Shown here: positions 1-10,269 of the stretch, one piece after another
Layout of the letters: each line of letters starts with the position of its first letter
Numbering within the stretch: the first letter of the stretch is position 1
DNA from: Xanthobacteraceae bacterium
GTDB taxonomy: Bacteria; Pseudomonadota; Alphaproteobacteria; Rhizobiales; Xanthobacteraceae
Direction: 5' to 3'
NCBI GenBank assembly: GCA_029266425.1
Contig: JAQSWY010000009.1
Location: 62,001 to 126,000 of the forward strand
DNA length: 64,000 bases
The notes under the pieces: model-generated
What the model was told of the DNA's origin: nothing
Databases searched by the model: none
Seen by the model: only the letters and a program-made list of their open reading frames with translations
Made by a program: the position numbers and the translations under genes

Positions 1-1422
1 GCGCGCACGGTGGTGGTGCCGCTGCTGGTGCTCGGCGCGCTCCAGCCGGTTGCGCGCAACCCGCGCGGGATCAAGGTCGACGAGCTCTATACAGGCCGCG
101 CCGCGCGCCGCATTTCGCAGGCGGCGGACCCGAAATGGCTCTGGACCAAGGGCTTCAACGGGCTCGACCGGCTGCTCAAGGCCGGCAATGGGCTGTGGCC
201 GAAAAAGCTGCGCGCGCGGGCGATCCAGGCGTGTGCCGACTGGGTGGTCGAACGGCTCAACGGCCATGACGGACTCGGTGCGATCTATCCTGCGATGGCG
301 AACAGCGTGATGATGTTCGACTGCCTGGCTTATGCAGAGGACCATCCGGCGCGCGCGGCCGCGCGGCAATCGGTCGAGCGGCTGCTGGTGATCGGCGCGG
401 AGGAAGCCTATTGCCAGCCCTGCGTCTCGCCGATCTGGGACACCGTGCTTGCCGCGCATGCGATGATGGAGGCCGGCGGTGGCGCCAACGAAGCGCGCGC
501 CGACGCCGCGCTCGCCTGGCTCGAGCCGCGACAGGTGCTGGATGTCGAGGGCGACTGGGCCGAGGAGCGGCCCGGCATACGCCCGGGCGGCTGGGCGTTC
601 CAGTATCGTAACGATCACTATCCCGACCTCGACGACACGGCGGTGGTGGTGATGGCGATGGACCGGGCGAGGCACCGTACCGGCCGCCATAGTGAGGCGA
701 TCGCTCGCGGCGTCGAATGGACGTGCGGCCTGCAGAGCGCGGACGGTGGCTGGGGCGCGTTCGACGCCGACAATGCATACCACTATCTCAACAATCTGCC
801 CTTCGCCGACCATGGCGCGCTCCTCGATCCTCCTACCGCCGACGTGACGGCGCGCGCGGTCTCGATGCTTGCGCAGTTGGGCGAGCGTCAGGGGCCGCGG
901 ATGCAGGCGGCACTCACCTGGCTCAAGCGCGCGCAAGAGCCGGATGGCAGCTGGTTCGGCCGCTGGGGCGTGAACTATGTCTACGGCACCTGGTCGGTGC
1001 TGTGCGCGCTCAACGCGGCGGGCCTGCCACCGAGCCATCCGATGGTGGCGCGCGCGGTTGACTGGCTCAGAGCGATCCAGAATCCGGACGGGGGATGGGG
1101 CGAGAGCTGCAACAGCTATGCGCTCGACCGCACGGGCCACGTTCCCGCCCGGTCGACGGCCTCACAAACCAGCTGGGCGGTGCTGGGGCTGATGGCGGCG
1201 GGCGAGGTGGGTTCGCCCGCGGTCGAGCGCGGCATCGCCTGGCTCGCAGCCAACCAGGACGCAGACGGTCTCTGGGGTCAGGAGATGTACACCGGCGGCG
1301 GTTTTCCGCGCGTCTTCTATCTGCGCTACCACGGCTATCCGAAATACTTCCCGCTCTGGGCCATGGCGCGCTACCGCAACCTGAAGCGCTCGAACCATGC
1401 GGCGGTGGAGCACGGCATGTGA
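1..1422 (+). CDS. shc: Squalene-hopene cyclase, C-terminal part (cut by window edge)
   Basis: This is the carboxy-terminal ~473 residues of a squalene-hopene cyclase, the membrane-associated enzyme that folds squalene into hopene or hopanol. The frame is open to base 1, so the N-terminal part lies outside the window. The catalytic acid motif is present as DLDDTAVVV, at about residues 209-217 of the visible part. At least four QW-type repeats are visible, such as QSADGGWG, QEPDGSW, QNPDGGWG and NQDADGLWG, which are diagnostic of the triterpene cyclase fold. The stop overlaps the GTG start of hpnG, so the two are probably translationally coupled. The family is usually about 630-680 residues, so roughly 170-200 are missing upstream. 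Confidence 0.95.
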   Translation, partial: ARTVVVPLLVLGALQPVARNPRGIKVDELYTGRAARRISQAADPKWLWTKGFNGLDRLLKAGNGLWPKKLRARAIQACADWVVERLNGHDGLGAIYPAMANSVMMFDCLAYAEDHPARAAARQSVERLLVIGAEEAYCQPCVSPIWDTVLAAHAMMEAGGGANEARADAALAWLEPRQVLDVEGDWAEERPGIRPGGWAFQYRNDHYPDLDDTAVVVMAMDRARHRTGRHSEAIARGVEWTCGLQSADGGWGAFDADNAYHYLNNLPFADHGALLDPPTADVTARAVSMLAQLGERQGPRMQAALTWLKRAQEPDGSWFGRWGVNYVYGTWSVLCALNAAGLPPSHPMVARAVDWLRAIQNPDGGWGESCNSYALDRTGHVPARSTASQTSWAVLGLMAAGEVGSPAVERGIAWLAANQDADGLWGQEMYTGGGFPRVFYLRYHGYPKYFPLWAMARYRNLKRSNHAAVEHGM

Positions 1423-2099
1423 GCCAGGGCATCGCACGGGTCATCGTCGTCACCGGCACGAGGCAGGAAGCCGCGACGCTGCGGTCACCCGCGCTGGTGG
1501 TGATCGCAGGGGGAGGCGATGCGGCGAGCCTGCGCGCCAAGCTGGAAGCGGCGGTGGCAGGGGCGGTGGAAGGTGCGGCCGGTATCATCAGCTTCGGCAT
1601 GGCTGGTGCGCTGGCCGATGGCCTCGCGATCGGCGACTGGGTCGTAGGCGACCGGCTGACCGGCGAAGTCGAGCGCGACTGCGATCCGGCGTGGTGCGAT
1701 GCGCTGCTGGCATCGCTTCCCCGCGCCCGCGCCGGCACCGTCTATGCCGACGGGCGGATGATCGACACCGTGGCGGAAAAGCGTGTGCTGGCAGCGCGGC
1801 ACCATGCCCTGGCCGTTGACATGGAAAGCCACGTCGCAGCCGCTATTGCCGGCGCGAATGGCCTGCCCTTCGCGGTCGCGCGCTGCATTTCCGACGGCCC
1901 CGACCACGCCTTGCCGCATGCGATCACGGTGGCGATGCGCCCCGGCGGCGGCCTCGACCTGCAGGCGATGCTGCGCTCGCTCGCAACCCGCCCCGGCCAG
2001 GCCGCAGACATCGCACGAACCACCGCCGGCTTCGCCAAGGCGATGCGCGAACTCAAACGCGGCGCCGCCCGGATCGGATCACGGATGGCGCTCGATTGA
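1419..2099 (+). CDS. hpnG: Adenosylhopane nucleosidase/phosphorylase HpnG
   Basis: A 226-residue protein of the purine nucleoside phosphorylase/nucleosidase superfamily. In hopanoid side-chain synthesis HpnG removes adenine from adenosylhopane to give (phospho)ribosylhopane. Visible family motifs are the glycine-rich stretch SFGMAGALADG near residue 50 and VDMESHVAAA near residue 130, which carries the base-contacting acidic residue. I chose the GTG start because it overlaps the shc stop (GTGA) and has a GGAG about eight bases upstream; the open frame runs further upstream only inside shc. It is convergent with hpnH, with 30 bases between them. The assignment rests mainly on the motifs plus its place after shc. 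Confidence 0.9.
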   Translation: MSQGIARVIVVTGTRQEAATLRSPALVVIAGGGDAASLRAKLEAAVAGAVEGAAGIISFGMAGALADGLAIGDWVVGDRLTGEVERDCDPAWCDALLASLPRARAGTVYADGRMIDTVAEKRVLAARHHALAVDMESHVAAAIAGANGLPFAVARCISDGPDHALPHAITVAMRPGGGLDLQAMLRSLATRPGQAADIARTTAGFAKAMRELKRGAARIGSRMALD

Positions 2100-2129
2100 G
2101 GGGGATGCGATTCTCTCGAACGAGGAGGA

Positions 2130-3275
2130 TCAGGCCGCGCGCTCGGTCCGCTTCAGCCCCTTGGGATTCTCTGCAATGATTCTCGCCAGTTCACGCTCCA
2201 CGTGGGTCGAATAGACGTTTTCCGCCGGTCGCTGGTTGCTCAGGTCGATATCCGGCGCCATCGGGCCTTCGGTGCGCACGCCCTTGCGCGCCACGTTGAA
2301 CATCTTCAACGGATGGCGGATCGCATCGGTCGCCGCCGTGCCCTCGAAGCCGCAATGGACCATGCAGTTGGCGCATTTCTCATACTTGCCGACGCCATAC
2401 TGCTCCCAGTCGGTCCCTTCCATCAGCTCCTTGAAGGTCCCGACATAGCCTTCGCCGACGAGATAGCAGGGCTTCTGCCAGCCGAACACGGTGCGCAGCG
2501 GCATCGACCACGGCGTGCATTCATAGCTCTGGTTGCCGGCAAGGAAGTCGAGGAACAGCGGCGAGTTCGTGAAGTCCCAGGCCTTGCCGCCGTCGCCGCG
2601 CTTGAACACGTCACGGAAGAAGTTCTTGGTGCGCTGGCGGGTGAGGAAATGCTCCTGGTCGGGCGCGCGCTCATAGGCATAGCCGGGCGAGACGGTGATC
2701 CCGACGCCCAGTTCCTTCATCGTGTCGAAGAAGGCGGCGAGCCGGTCCGGGCTCGCCCCGTCGAACACCGTGCTGTTGACCTGCACGCGGAAGCCCTTGG
2801 ACTGGGCAAGCTTGATTGCCTCGACCGCGACCTCATAGGTGCCCGCTTGATCGACGGCATGGTCGTGCATGGCCTTGTCGCCATCGAGGTGGATCGACCA
2901 GGTGAAATAGGGCGAGGGCTTGTAATCGTCGATCTTCTTCTTGAGTAGCAGCGCATTGGTGCAAAGGATGACGAACTTCTTCTTCGCCAGATAACCCTCG
3001 ACGATCTTCGGCATTTCCCGGTGCAGCAGCGGCTCGCCGCCGGCGATGGAGACCGCGGGCGCGCCGCATTCGTCGATCGCGTCCATGCACTGCTGGAAGC
3101 TGAGCCGCTGGTTCAGGATCGGATCGGGATAATCGATCTTGCCGCAGCCGGGGCAGGCGAGATTGCAGCGCAGCAGCGGCTCGAGCATCAGCACCAAAGG
3201 GTAACGCCCGCCCTTCAGGTGCTGGAGAACCGTGTAGGTAGCGATACGCAGCATGGGAGCGACGGGAAGTGCCAT
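2130..3275 (-). CDS. hpnH: Adenosylhopane synthase, radical SAM protein HpnH
   Basis: A 381-residue radical SAM enzyme that joins the 5'-deoxyadenosyl group to diploptene to form adenosylhopane, the first step of C35 side-chain synthesis. The radical SAM cysteine motif is at residues 37-44 (CNLACPGC), followed by the typical SIAGGEPL segment near residue 75. A second cysteine cluster is visible near residue 300 (EKCANCMVHCGFEG). The start at 3275 gives the conserved MALPVAPMLR opening and is preceded by AAAGGA about ten bases away; an in-frame extension to 3377 exists but would overlap ispH. It lies four bases downstream of ispH and is very likely co-transcribed with it. Confidence 0.95.
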   Translation of the reverse strand: MALPVAPMLRIATYTVLQHLKGGRYPLVLMLEPLLRCNLACPGCGKIDYPDPILNQRLSFQQCMDAIDECGAPAVSIAGGEPLLHREMPKIVEGYLAKKKFVILCTNALLLKKKIDDYKPSPYFTWSIHLDGDKAMHDHAVDQAGTYEVAVEAIKLAQSKGFRVQVNSTVFDGASPDRLAAFFDTMKELGVGITVSPGYAYERAPDQEHFLTRQRTKNFFRDVFKRGDGGKAWDFTNSPLFLDFLAGNQSYECTPWSMPLRTVFGWQKPCYLVGEGYVGTFKELMEGTDWEQYGVGKYEKCANCMVHCGFEGTAATDAIRHPLKMFNVARKGVRTEGPMAPDIDLSNQRPAENVYSTHVERELARIIAENPKGLKRTERAA

Positions 3276-3279
3276 GCAA

Positions 3280-4281
3280 TCAGGTCCTTTGCGCGGCAAG
3301 AGGTGCAGCGAGAGGGAACGCCTCTTCGTGGCGCAGTTCGGGGGGCTGCCTGAACTCGATGTTTTCCTCGACGCCATCGAGCTGCGTCACTTCGATGCTT
3401 CGGAGACGGCCGAGCGCGGCAATCACGCTGTCGACCAGCGCGTCGGGCGCCGAGGCGCCGGCGGTGATGCCCACCGTCTTCACGTTGGTCAGCCAGGCCG
3501 GATCGACGCCGCTGCCATCGTCGACGAGATAGCTCGGCAGGCCCATCTCGACGCCGATCTCGCGAAGCCGGTTGGAGTTCGAACTGTTGGCGGCGCCCAC
3601 CACGATCAGCACGTCGCAGAGCGGGGCAAGCTCGCGCACGGCCGTCTGGCGATTCTGCGTCGCGTAGCAGATTTCGGAGACATCCGGCCCGACCATGTCG
3701 CTGAACCGCTCGGACAGGGCCGCGATGATAGCGCGCGTATCGTCGACGCTCAGCGTCGTCTGCGTGATATAGGCGATCGGCGCATCGGTCGGGACGGGAA
3801 GGGCGGCGACGTCGGCGACGGTTGAGACGAGATGGATCGGCCCGTCTACCTGGCCCATCGTGCCCACGACTTCGGGATGGCCCTCATGTCCGATCAGTAC
3901 GAGCGTACGCCCCGATTTGGCGTAGCGCCGGCCTTGGACATGGACCTTGCTGACGAGCGGGCAAGTAGCGTCGATCACCGGGAGTTCACGACCGCGGGCC
4001 TCGTCCTGGACCGATCGGGCGACGCCGTGAGCGCTGAAGATGGTCAGCGCTCCGGGTGGGATCTCGGAAAGTTCCTCGACGAAGACCGCACCCTTTTTCC
4101 GCAACCGCTCCACGACGTGGCGATTGTGAACGATCTCGTGGCGGACATATACCGGTGCCTGCGCCCGCTCCAGCGCCCGCTCGACGATCTCGATAGCACG
4201 GACCACGCCGGCGCAGAATCCCCGCGGCTTGGCGAGAATGACTCGAAGAGCGGTCCGCGGCTCTTGATCCGCCTGCACCAT
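3280..4281 (-). CDS. ispH: 4-hydroxy-3-methylbut-2-enyl diphosphate reductase
   Basis: A 333-residue IspH (LytB), the last enzyme of the MEP isoprenoid pathway, which makes IPP and DMAPP from HMBPP. The three cysteines that hold the iron-sulfur cluster are at residues 23 (PRGFCAGV), 107 (DATCPLV) and 205 (EICYATQN). The substrate-binding histidines are seen in EIVHNRHVV and GHEGHPEV. It is complete. Its position directly ahead of hpnH, and the dxs gene elsewhere in the same locus, suggest it is dedicated to raising isoprenoid supply for hopanoids; whether a second housekeeping ispH exists cannot be seen here. Confidence 0.95.
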   Translation of the reverse strand: MVQADQEPRTALRVILAKPRGFCAGVVRAIEIVERALERAQAPVYVRHEIVHNRHVVERLRKKGAVFVEELSEIPPGALTIFSAHGVARSVQDEARGRELPVIDATCPLVSKVHVQGRRYAKSGRTLVLIGHEGHPEVVGTMGQVDGPIHLVSTVADVAALPVPTDAPIAYITQTTLSVDDTRAIIAALSERFSDMVGPDVSEICYATQNRQTAVRELAPLCDVLIVVGAANSSNSNRLREIGVEMGLPSYLVDDGSGVDPAWLTNVKTVGITAGASAPDALVDSVIAALGRLRSIEVTQLDGVEENIEFRQPPELRHEEAFPLAAPLAAQRT

Positions 4282-4669
4282 CCGGCGCGCCTTTCGCGGT
4301 TGTTTCCGTCAACCTTTGATCGATGCAATGTAAGGCATCAGGGGTTCAAGCGCAAAACGCCCGCTTTATAAATTCGAACGATGATCGGCCAGGGCATTCC
4401 CTAACGTCAACGCGAAAGGACGAATGTCTAGTTTGCCTGCCCAGCATATCGGCCCCTTGAAAACTGCGAAGACCGTCGAGATACACTGGGACGTCGCGCG
4501 GGTTCCCGACGGATGGGCCTGGGCACATGAGCCCTGGTCGCAGGCGTAGCACCGGAGGACAAGCTGGCCGTTCCTGGCGCGAGGCTTTCCCTCATGACAC
4601 CAGAATCGAACAATCGTCTGGCCGATCCAGCCGCGGAAGCGCTTATGGCCGCATCGCTTGAGACCGTGG
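4282..4669. other. Non-coding gap between ispH and hpnN
   Basis: This 388-base stretch separates the end of hpnN from the start of ispH, both on the minus strand. Short open frames cross it (for example minus 4366-4722) but their residue composition is not protein-like and none has a good ribosome site, so I call no gene. It should carry the ispH-hpnH promoter; a TTGACG lies about 30 bases upstream of the ispH start, but I cannot pair it convincingly with a -10. The part next to ispH is locally poorer in GC than the flanking genes. Confidence 0.5.
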
Positions 4670-7267
4670 TTACGCGCGAGCCTGCTCCTTCGGCCGCGGC
4701 GGGCCCAGCAGCGCGGGCTCAAAGATCAGAGCGCAGATCAGCGTCCAGACCAGCGAGATCATCAGGATCTTGCCCATGCTCGCGGTGCCGGGATGGTGCG
4801 ACAGCCACAGGCTGCCGAACGCAGTGCCGGTTGCGAGCGCGCTGAACAGCACCGCGCGGGCCAGGCTCGATTGCAGCAGATTGGTCGCGCCGGCGCGCCA
4901 CGCCATCACGAAATAGATGTGGAACGCGACGCCGACGCCGAACAGCAGCGGAAAGGCAATGATGTTGGCGAAGTTGATCGGCTGGCCGATCAGCACGCAG
5001 GTTCCGAGCGTGAGGAAGATCGACAGGATCACCGGTGCCAGCGTGAACGCGACTTCGCGGAGGTCGCGCAGCACGGCGATCAGCAACAGGCTGACCAGAA
5101 TGAAGGCGATCACGCCGGCCTGGACAAACGCCCCGGCGATCGTCGATGCGGCCGCCTGGGTCACGACCGGCAGACCCGATATCGCCGGGGTCACCTGGCT
5201 GACCGCGTCGCGGAAGCGGCGCAGGACGCTGTTGTCGTCGGCCTCGCCCGACGGGAAGACTTCGAGGCGATAGCGGCCGTCCGGCGTGCGCCAGTCGCGT
5301 TCCAGCTCGGCGGGCAGCGTGTCGAGCGCGACAGGGCGCGCCTGCAAGGACGCGCGCATCTGTTTGAGCATCATGTCGAGCGGCTGGCTGAGCGTGGCAT
5401 TGAGAGCCGCGCGCTGCGCCGGCGTGCCATTTTCGAGGCGCTGCAGCGCGCTCGCCAGCTGTCGTGCCGTCTCGGCACCGGGGCCGGGGTGCGCGGTGGC
5501 CGCGCTGGCGAGCTTCGGCGCGAGCGCCGCCAGCGACTGTACCAGCGCCGCATCTTCCGGCGGCACAGCGTCCGGGGAATCGGCGGAGAGGTTGAGCGAC
5601 TTCGAGGCCTCGCCGATCGCGGCGAGCTTCGGCGCCTGATCCTCGGGCACGAAACTGTCGAGCCAGACGACCTGCCGCACTTCGTGGAGCGCCCCGAGCC
5701 GGGTCGCGAGCTCCTGTGCCGCAGCGCGGTCGGGCGCCAGCACGCTGATGGTGTTCGGCGTGCGGTCGCGGTCGCGCGTGAGATCGGTCAGCGTGCGCAT
5801 CGCCGGCCCGTCGGGATTGCGCATGTGCAGCGGGTTGAAGTCGAATTCCACCCAGGGGAGCAGGGCGATGCTGACGGCCATCGACACGCCGAATATCCAG
5901 AGCACGGCCTTGCGCCGCGTCGCAAGCAGCCGGTCGACAGGCGCCAGTTCGGCGAAGCCCACTTCCCCGCGCGGCGCAGGGGGATCGAGCAGCGTGACCA
6001 GCGCCGGCAGCACGGTCACGCTGAACGCCAGGGCGACCACCATGCCGATGCCGGAGATCACCCCCAGTTCGGCTATGCCGACATAGGCGGTAGGAAGGAA
6101 CGCGCCGAAGCCGAGGAAGATCGCGGCCGCCGCCAGCGAGAGCGGCGCGGCAAGCGCCGTCGCCGCGCGGCGCAGGGCTTCCGGCGTCGATGCTCCTTCG
6201 GCGCGCTCGGCACCGAAGCGGACGCAGATCTGGATGCCGAAATCGACGCCCAGCCCGACGAACAGCGGGATGAACGCGATCGAGATGAGATTGAGCGATC
6301 CCACCGCCAGCAGCCCGACCGCCAGCGTCGTTACCAGCCCCAGCACGATCGTCGCCATGATCGCGCCGACCTGCCGGATCGATCCAGTCGCCAGCCACAG
6401 GATGAGGAGCATCGCTCCGATCATCACCATCCCGACCAGTCCGATGTTCTCCTCCAGCGAGGCGAATTCCTCGTCGGACAGCGGGACGTCGCCGGTGAGC
6501 CGCACCGAGACGCCGTGGGCCGCGTCAAGCTCGAGCCGCGCTGCGGCAGCGTGCACCGCCTTGCTTGCCGCCGCGCCGGGCGTGATCGAATCGAACTCGA
6601 GCACCGGCCGGGCAAGGATCAGCCGCCGCGTCGGCGCGTCGAGCGTGGACGCGCCGCCCGCGAACAACCACTGCCAGGAGAAGAAACCCGGCTGGCCGGC
6701 GAGCGCCTGGTTCGTCGCTTCGGTCAGCGCGGCCATCGGCTTGTCGATATCGGCGAGCTTCACGGCGCCCATATCGACGCCGTCGAGCATGGTCGAGAAG
6801 AACGTGGCGATGCCGCGCAGCGACGGGTCGGCGGCGAGCGGGGTCAGCACGGGCTGCGCCTCGGTCAGCCCGCCCATCGCGGACGTCACCTCGGCCGTCG
6901 AGCCGAACAACAGGCCCTGGCGGGCGAAGAATTCGCCGCCGTCCGGACGGCGGACCACACGGAAATGGGCGGGATCGCCATGCATCGCTTCGGCGAGGCG
7001 CGCGGCGCCGTCTTCCGCCAGTTCAGGCGTGGCGCCGTCGACGACGACCACCATGGAATCGCGCAGCTGCGGAAAGGCGTCGTCGAACGTGCGCTCGTGC
7101 GCGCGCCATTCGACGTCGGCGGAGATCAGTGCAGCCGTGTCGGTGGACATGTCGAAATGGCTGGCGACATAAGCAAGCGCGGCCACGGTGACCGCCAGCG
7201 CCGCCGCCAGCGTCATCCAGGGGTGGCGGGTGGTCCACGCGACGGTGCCGGGAATGAACAGCTTCAT
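4670..7267 (-). CDS. hpnN: Hopanoid transporter HpnN (RND/MMPL superfamily)
   Basis: An 865-residue inner-membrane RND-type protein. HpnN family members move hopanoids from the inner to the outer membrane. The layout is typical: one N-terminal membrane helix (residues ~17-35), a large periplasmic domain, a bundle of about five helices (residues ~275-455), a second periplasmic domain, and a second bundle (residues ~720-855). The length matches the family (about 860-880). It follows dxs after 21 bases and is the last gene of the minus-strand run that starts at hpnI. The ATG start is followed by a plausible membrane anchor. Confidence 0.93.
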   Translation of the reverse strand: MKLFIPGTVAWTTRHPWMTLAAALAVTVAALAYVASHFDMSTDTAALISADVEWRAHERTFDDAFPQLRDSMVVVVDGATPELAEDGAARLAEAMHGDPAHFRVVRRPDGGEFFARQGLLFGSTAEVTSAMGGLTEAQPVLTPLAADPSLRGIATFFSTMLDGVDMGAVKLADIDKPMAALTEATNQALAGQPGFFSWQWLFAGGASTLDAPTRRLILARPVLEFDSITPGAAASKAVHAAAARLELDAAHGVSVRLTGDVPLSDEEFASLEENIGLVGMVMIGAMLLILWLATGSIRQVGAIMATIVLGLVTTLAVGLLAVGSLNLISIAFIPLFVGLGVDFGIQICVRFGAERAEGASTPEALRRAATALAAPLSLAAAAIFLGFGAFLPTAYVGIAELGVISGIGMVVALAFSVTVLPALVTLLDPPAPRGEVGFAELAPVDRLLATRRKAVLWIFGVSMAVSIALLPWVEFDFNPLHMRNPDGPAMRTLTDLTRDRDRTPNTISVLAPDRAAAQELATRLGALHEVRQVVWLDSFVPEDQAPKLAAIGEASKSLNLSADSPDAVPPEDAALVQSLAALAPKLASAATAHPGPGAETARQLASALQRLENGTPAQRAALNATLSQPLDMMLKQMRASLQARPVALDTLPAELERDWRTPDGRYRLEVFPSGEADDNSVLRRFRDAVSQVTPAISGLPVVTQAAASTIAGAFVQAGVIAFILVSLLLIAVLRDLREVAFTLAPVILSIFLTLGTCVLIGQPINFANIIAFPLLFGVGVAFHIYFVMAWRAGATNLLQSSLARAVLFSALATGTAFGSLWLSHHPGTASMGKILMISLVWTLICALIFEPALLGPPRPKEQARA

Positions 7268-7288
7268 GTGCCCTCAGCCTGCCGGGGT

Positions 7289-9205
7289 TCAGACGGCGCT
7301 GACGTCATTGTAGCGCAGCGCCTTGAGCACGCTGTCGACGATATGCTCGGCATTAAGGCCGGCTTCGGCGTACTGGAGCTCCGGCTTGTCCTGGTCCTGG
7401 AACAGGTCGGGCAGGCGCATGGTCCGGAGCTTGAGCCCATCGTCGATCAGCCCGGCATCGCTGGCGAGCGTGAGGACATGTGCGCCGAGGCCCCCGATCG
7501 CACCTTCCTCGATCGTCACGGCCACTTCGTGCGTCGTCAGCAGCCAGCGGGTCAGCTCCTCGTCGAGCGGCTTGGCGAAGCGCATATCGGCGACGGTGGT
7601 CGAAAGCCCCCTGGCCTCGAGCACGTCGGCCGCCTTGAGCGCTTCGGCCAGCCGCGTGCCGAGAGACAGGATCGCGACCTTGCGCCCGGTGCGCAGCACC
7701 CGGCCCTTTCCGATCTCGAGCCGCTCCGGCACCTCGGGCAGCGCCACGCCGACGCCGGAGCCGCGCGGATAGCGCACCGCGATCGGGCCGTCGTCGTGCA
7801 GCGCCGCCGTGTGCGTCATGTGCACCAGCTCGGCCTCGTCGGCCGCCGCCATCACCACGAAATTGGGCAGGGTTGCGAGATAGGTCACGTCGAAGCTGCC
7901 GGCATGGGTTGCGCCATCGGCGCCGACCAGGCCAGCACGGTCGATGGCGAAACGCACCGGCAGGTTCTGGATCGCCACATCGTGCACGACCTGGTCATAG
8001 GCGCGCTGCAGGAAGGTCGAGTAGATCGCGCAGAATGGCCGCATGCCCTGCGCGGCGAGCCCCGCGGCGAACGTCACCGCGTGCTGCTCGGCAATGCCGA
8101 CGTCGAAGAAGCGCTCCGGATGAACCCTGGCGAACCGGTCGAGCCCGGTGCCCGAGGGCATGGCGGCGGTGATGGCGACGATGGCGGGATCGCGCGTCGC
8201 TTCCTGGATCAGCTGGTCGGCGAAGACATTCTGATAGGCCGGCGGTCCCGGCGGCGCGTTTGCCTGGACACCGGTGATGACATCGAACTTCTGCACGCCG
8301 TGATATTTGTCCGCAGCATTCTCGGCAGGCGCGTAGCCCTTGCCTTTCCTGGTCACGACATGGACCAGGAACGGACCTTCCTCGGCATCGCGGACATTCT
8401 CCAGCACCGGGATCAGATGGTCGAGATTATGCCCGTCCACGGGCCCCACATAATTGAAGCCCAGCTCCTCGAACAAGGTGCCGCCGGTCGCCATGCCGCG
8501 CGCGAACTCTTCGGCCTTGCCGGCAGCCGCGCTCAGGCGGCGCGACACTTTCCTGGTCACCCGTTTGGCCAGATTGCGAAAGCCCAGATATTCCGACGAC
8601 GAGATCAGCCGTGCGAGATGGGCCGAAAGCGCGCCGACGGGCGGGGCGATCGACATGTCGTTGTCGTTGAGGATCACAACCAGCCGGTTTCCGGCCGCGC
8701 TGGCATTGTTCATCGCCTCATAGGCCATGCCGGCACTCATCGCGCCGTCGCCGATCACCGCGATCGCCTTGCGCGGGGTGCCGGAGAGCTTGCTGGCGAT
8801 GGCGAAGCCAAGCGCCGCCGAGATCGAGGTCGATGAGTGCGCCGCGCCGAACGGGTCATACTCGCTCTCGCTGCGCTTGGTGAAGCCGGAAAGCCCGCCT
8901 CCCTGGCGCAGCGTGCGGATGCGATCGCGACGGCCGGTCAGGATCTTGTGCGGATAGACTTGATGCCCGACGTCCCAGATCAAGCGGTCATGCGGCGTCT
9001 TGAACACATAATGGAGCGCAACGGTCAGCTCGACCACGCCCAGTCCCGAACCCAGATGGCCGCCGGTCACTCCAACCGCCGAAATGGTCTCCGCGCGCAA
9101 TTCGTCAGCCAGCTGGCGCAACTGCTGGCGTTCGAGCCGACGAAGCTCGTCAGGCGTGCCTACAGTGTCGAGCAACGGCGTCTGTGGAGGCACGTGTGTC
9201 GTCAC
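7289..9205 (-). CDS. dxs: 1-deoxy-D-xylulose-5-phosphate synthase
   Basis: A 638-residue thiamine diphosphate enzyme that condenses pyruvate and glyceraldehyde 3-phosphate in the first step of the MEP pathway. The TPP-binding motif is seen as [17 protein letters not shown] followed by NDNDMS, with GGHLGSGLG near residue 50. The central transketolase-like domain carries [12 protein letters not shown]. The start is GTG and overlaps the hpnL stop (GTGA), so it is coupled to hpnL. Being embedded in the hopanoid run, it is probably a pathway-dedicated copy; a housekeeping dxs elsewhere is possible but not visible. Confidence 0.96.
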   Translation of the reverse strand: MTTHVPPQTPLLDTVGTPDELRRLERQQLRQLADELRAETISAVGVTGGHLGSGLGVVELTVALHYVFKTPHDRLIWDVGHQVYPHKILTGRRDRIRTLRQGGGLSGFTKRSESEYDPFGAAHSSTSISAALGFAIASKLSGTPRKAIAVIGDGAMSAGMAYEAMNNASAAGNRLVVILNDNDMSIAPPVGALSAHLARLISSSEYLGFRNLAKRVTRKVSRRLSAAAGKAEEFARGMATGGTLFEELGFNYVGPVDGHNLDHLIPVLENVRDAEEGPFLVHVVTRKGKGYAPAENAADKYHGVQKFDVITGVQANAPPGPPAYQNVFADQLIQEATRDPAIVAITAAMPSGTGLDRFARVHPERFFDVGIAEQHAVTFAAGLAAQGMRPFCAIYSTFLQRAYDQVVHDVAIQNLPVRFAIDRAGLVGADGATHAGSFDVTYLATLPNFVVMAAADEAELVHMTHTAALHDDGPIAVRYPRGSGVGVALPEVPERLEIGKGRVLRTGRKVAILSLGTRLAEALKAADVLEARGLSTTVADMRFAKPLDEELTRWLLTTHEVAVTIEEGAIGGLGAHVLTLASDAGLIDDGLKLRTMRLPDLFQDQDKPELQYAEAGLNAEHIVDSVLKALRYNDVSAV

Positions 9206-10269
9206 TGGCGTTCCTCACCCTCGGTACGACTTTGTTCTGCAATGGGTTTTACGGCGCAATTTTGGCGCAACGAACCTCTGGTCACACCTGATCGGGTGGC
9301 ACTGAGCGCACGCGCCTCGCTGGCCTGCCAGGCGACCAGTGCCGGAATTCCGATCACGAGATCACGCGCGCGCTTCGCGAGCGACAAGGCAAGAGCCTCT
9401 TCCGCAGGCAGGCCGAGCAGCGGCCCGAGCAGCACATAGGCAACCTCCTGCACGCCGATCGCGCCCGGCAGCGCGAAGGCGACGCTGCGCAGCACGAAGA
9501 TCAGGCTCTCCATCACCAGCACCGTCACGAGCGGCAGTTTCACGCCCATCATGACAAGCGCGATCCAAGCGCCCGCAGCGGACGCGACCCAGGCGGCGAG
9601 ATTGAAGGCGAGCGCAAGCGCGACCCTCCCGGGCTGTGCATAGATCCGGGCAAGTTCGGCGCGGGCGTCGGCTATACCGCCGCTCACCGCCGGAAGCATG
9701 CGTACGAGCAGCAGTTCCGCGATGCGCAGAATGCGGCTCTGCGCAAGGAAGAAGGCGGTCATCAGCCCGACCATCACCAGCGTACCGGCGAGGATCGGCG
9801 TCATCAGCATGTCCGGATCTGCCCCGCCCGAGCGGAGCACGACAAAGCCGGCGATGCCGAACAGGGTGAAGACGATCTGGGCGGCCATTTCGGTGGCAAG
9901 GTCGACCAGCACCGAAGCATTAGCCAGCGGCGTGGGAATGGCGCGGACGATCAGCAGGCGGATGCCGATGACCAGTCCGCCGACCTGCGAAAACGGCAGG
10001 ATGTCGGCGGCGGCTTCGCGCACCAGCCGCGCCCAGCCGAACAGCAGGAAGCTGTCGCGAATGCCAAGCGGCGGGGCGGCGCTCGCCCATGCGGCACCGA
10101 GCAGCGCGACGGTGCCGAGCGAATAGGCGCAATAGGCGAGGAACCCGCCGATACCGAAACGGCCGATGACGTCCAGCACCTTGTCGATGCCGGTCGCGCT
10201 CAGCATCCAGCCCGCGACCGCGAGCCCGCCGATTGTGGCCAGCAATAGCCAGAAGCGTCCCCTGCTCAT
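9202..10269 (-). CDS. hpnL: Hopanoid-associated membrane protein HpnL
   Basis: A 355-residue polytopic membrane protein of the lysylphosphatidylglycerol-synthetase-like flippase domain family, called HpnL when it lies in hopanoid loci. About eight hydrophobic helices are visible, the first at residues ~6-26. Its exact role in hopanoid biology is not settled. I chose the ATG at 10269 rather than the TTG at 10314, because the ATG overlaps the stop of the hpnK remnant (TGATG), has an AAGAAGG about a dozen bases upstream, and gives a short N-terminus before the first helix. The longer start would lie inside the old hpnK tail. Confidence 0.85.
   Translation of the reverse strand: MSRGRFWLLLATIGGLAVAGWMLSATGIDKVLDVIGRFGIGGFLAYCAYSLGTVALLGAAWASAAPPLGIRDSFLLFGWARLVREAAADILPFSQVGGLVIGIRLLIVRAIPTPLANASVLVDLATEMAAQIVFTLFGIAGFVVLRSGGADPDMLMTPILAGTLVMVGLMTAFFLAQSRILRIAELLLVRMLPAVSGGIADARAELARIYAQPGRVALALAFNLAAWVASAAGAWIALVMMGVKLPLVTVLVMESLIFVLRSVAFALPGAIGVQEVAYVLLGPLLGLPAEEALALSLAKRARDLVIGIPALVAWQASEARALSATRSGVTRGSLRQNCAVKPIAEQSRTEGEERQ

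Noticed and set aside
4366..4722. 118-codon minus-strand frame with several cysteines in the ispH-hpnN gap
   Set aside because: It has no ribosome site, overlaps the end of hpnN, and its cysteines do not form a known zinc pattern; I treat the gap as non-coding.
4658..8836. A 1392-codon open frame on the plus strand
   Set aside because: It lies antisense to hpnN and dxs, has the arginine-, histidine- and glutamine-rich composition of a reverse-frame shadow in high-GC DNA, and has no recognisable domain.
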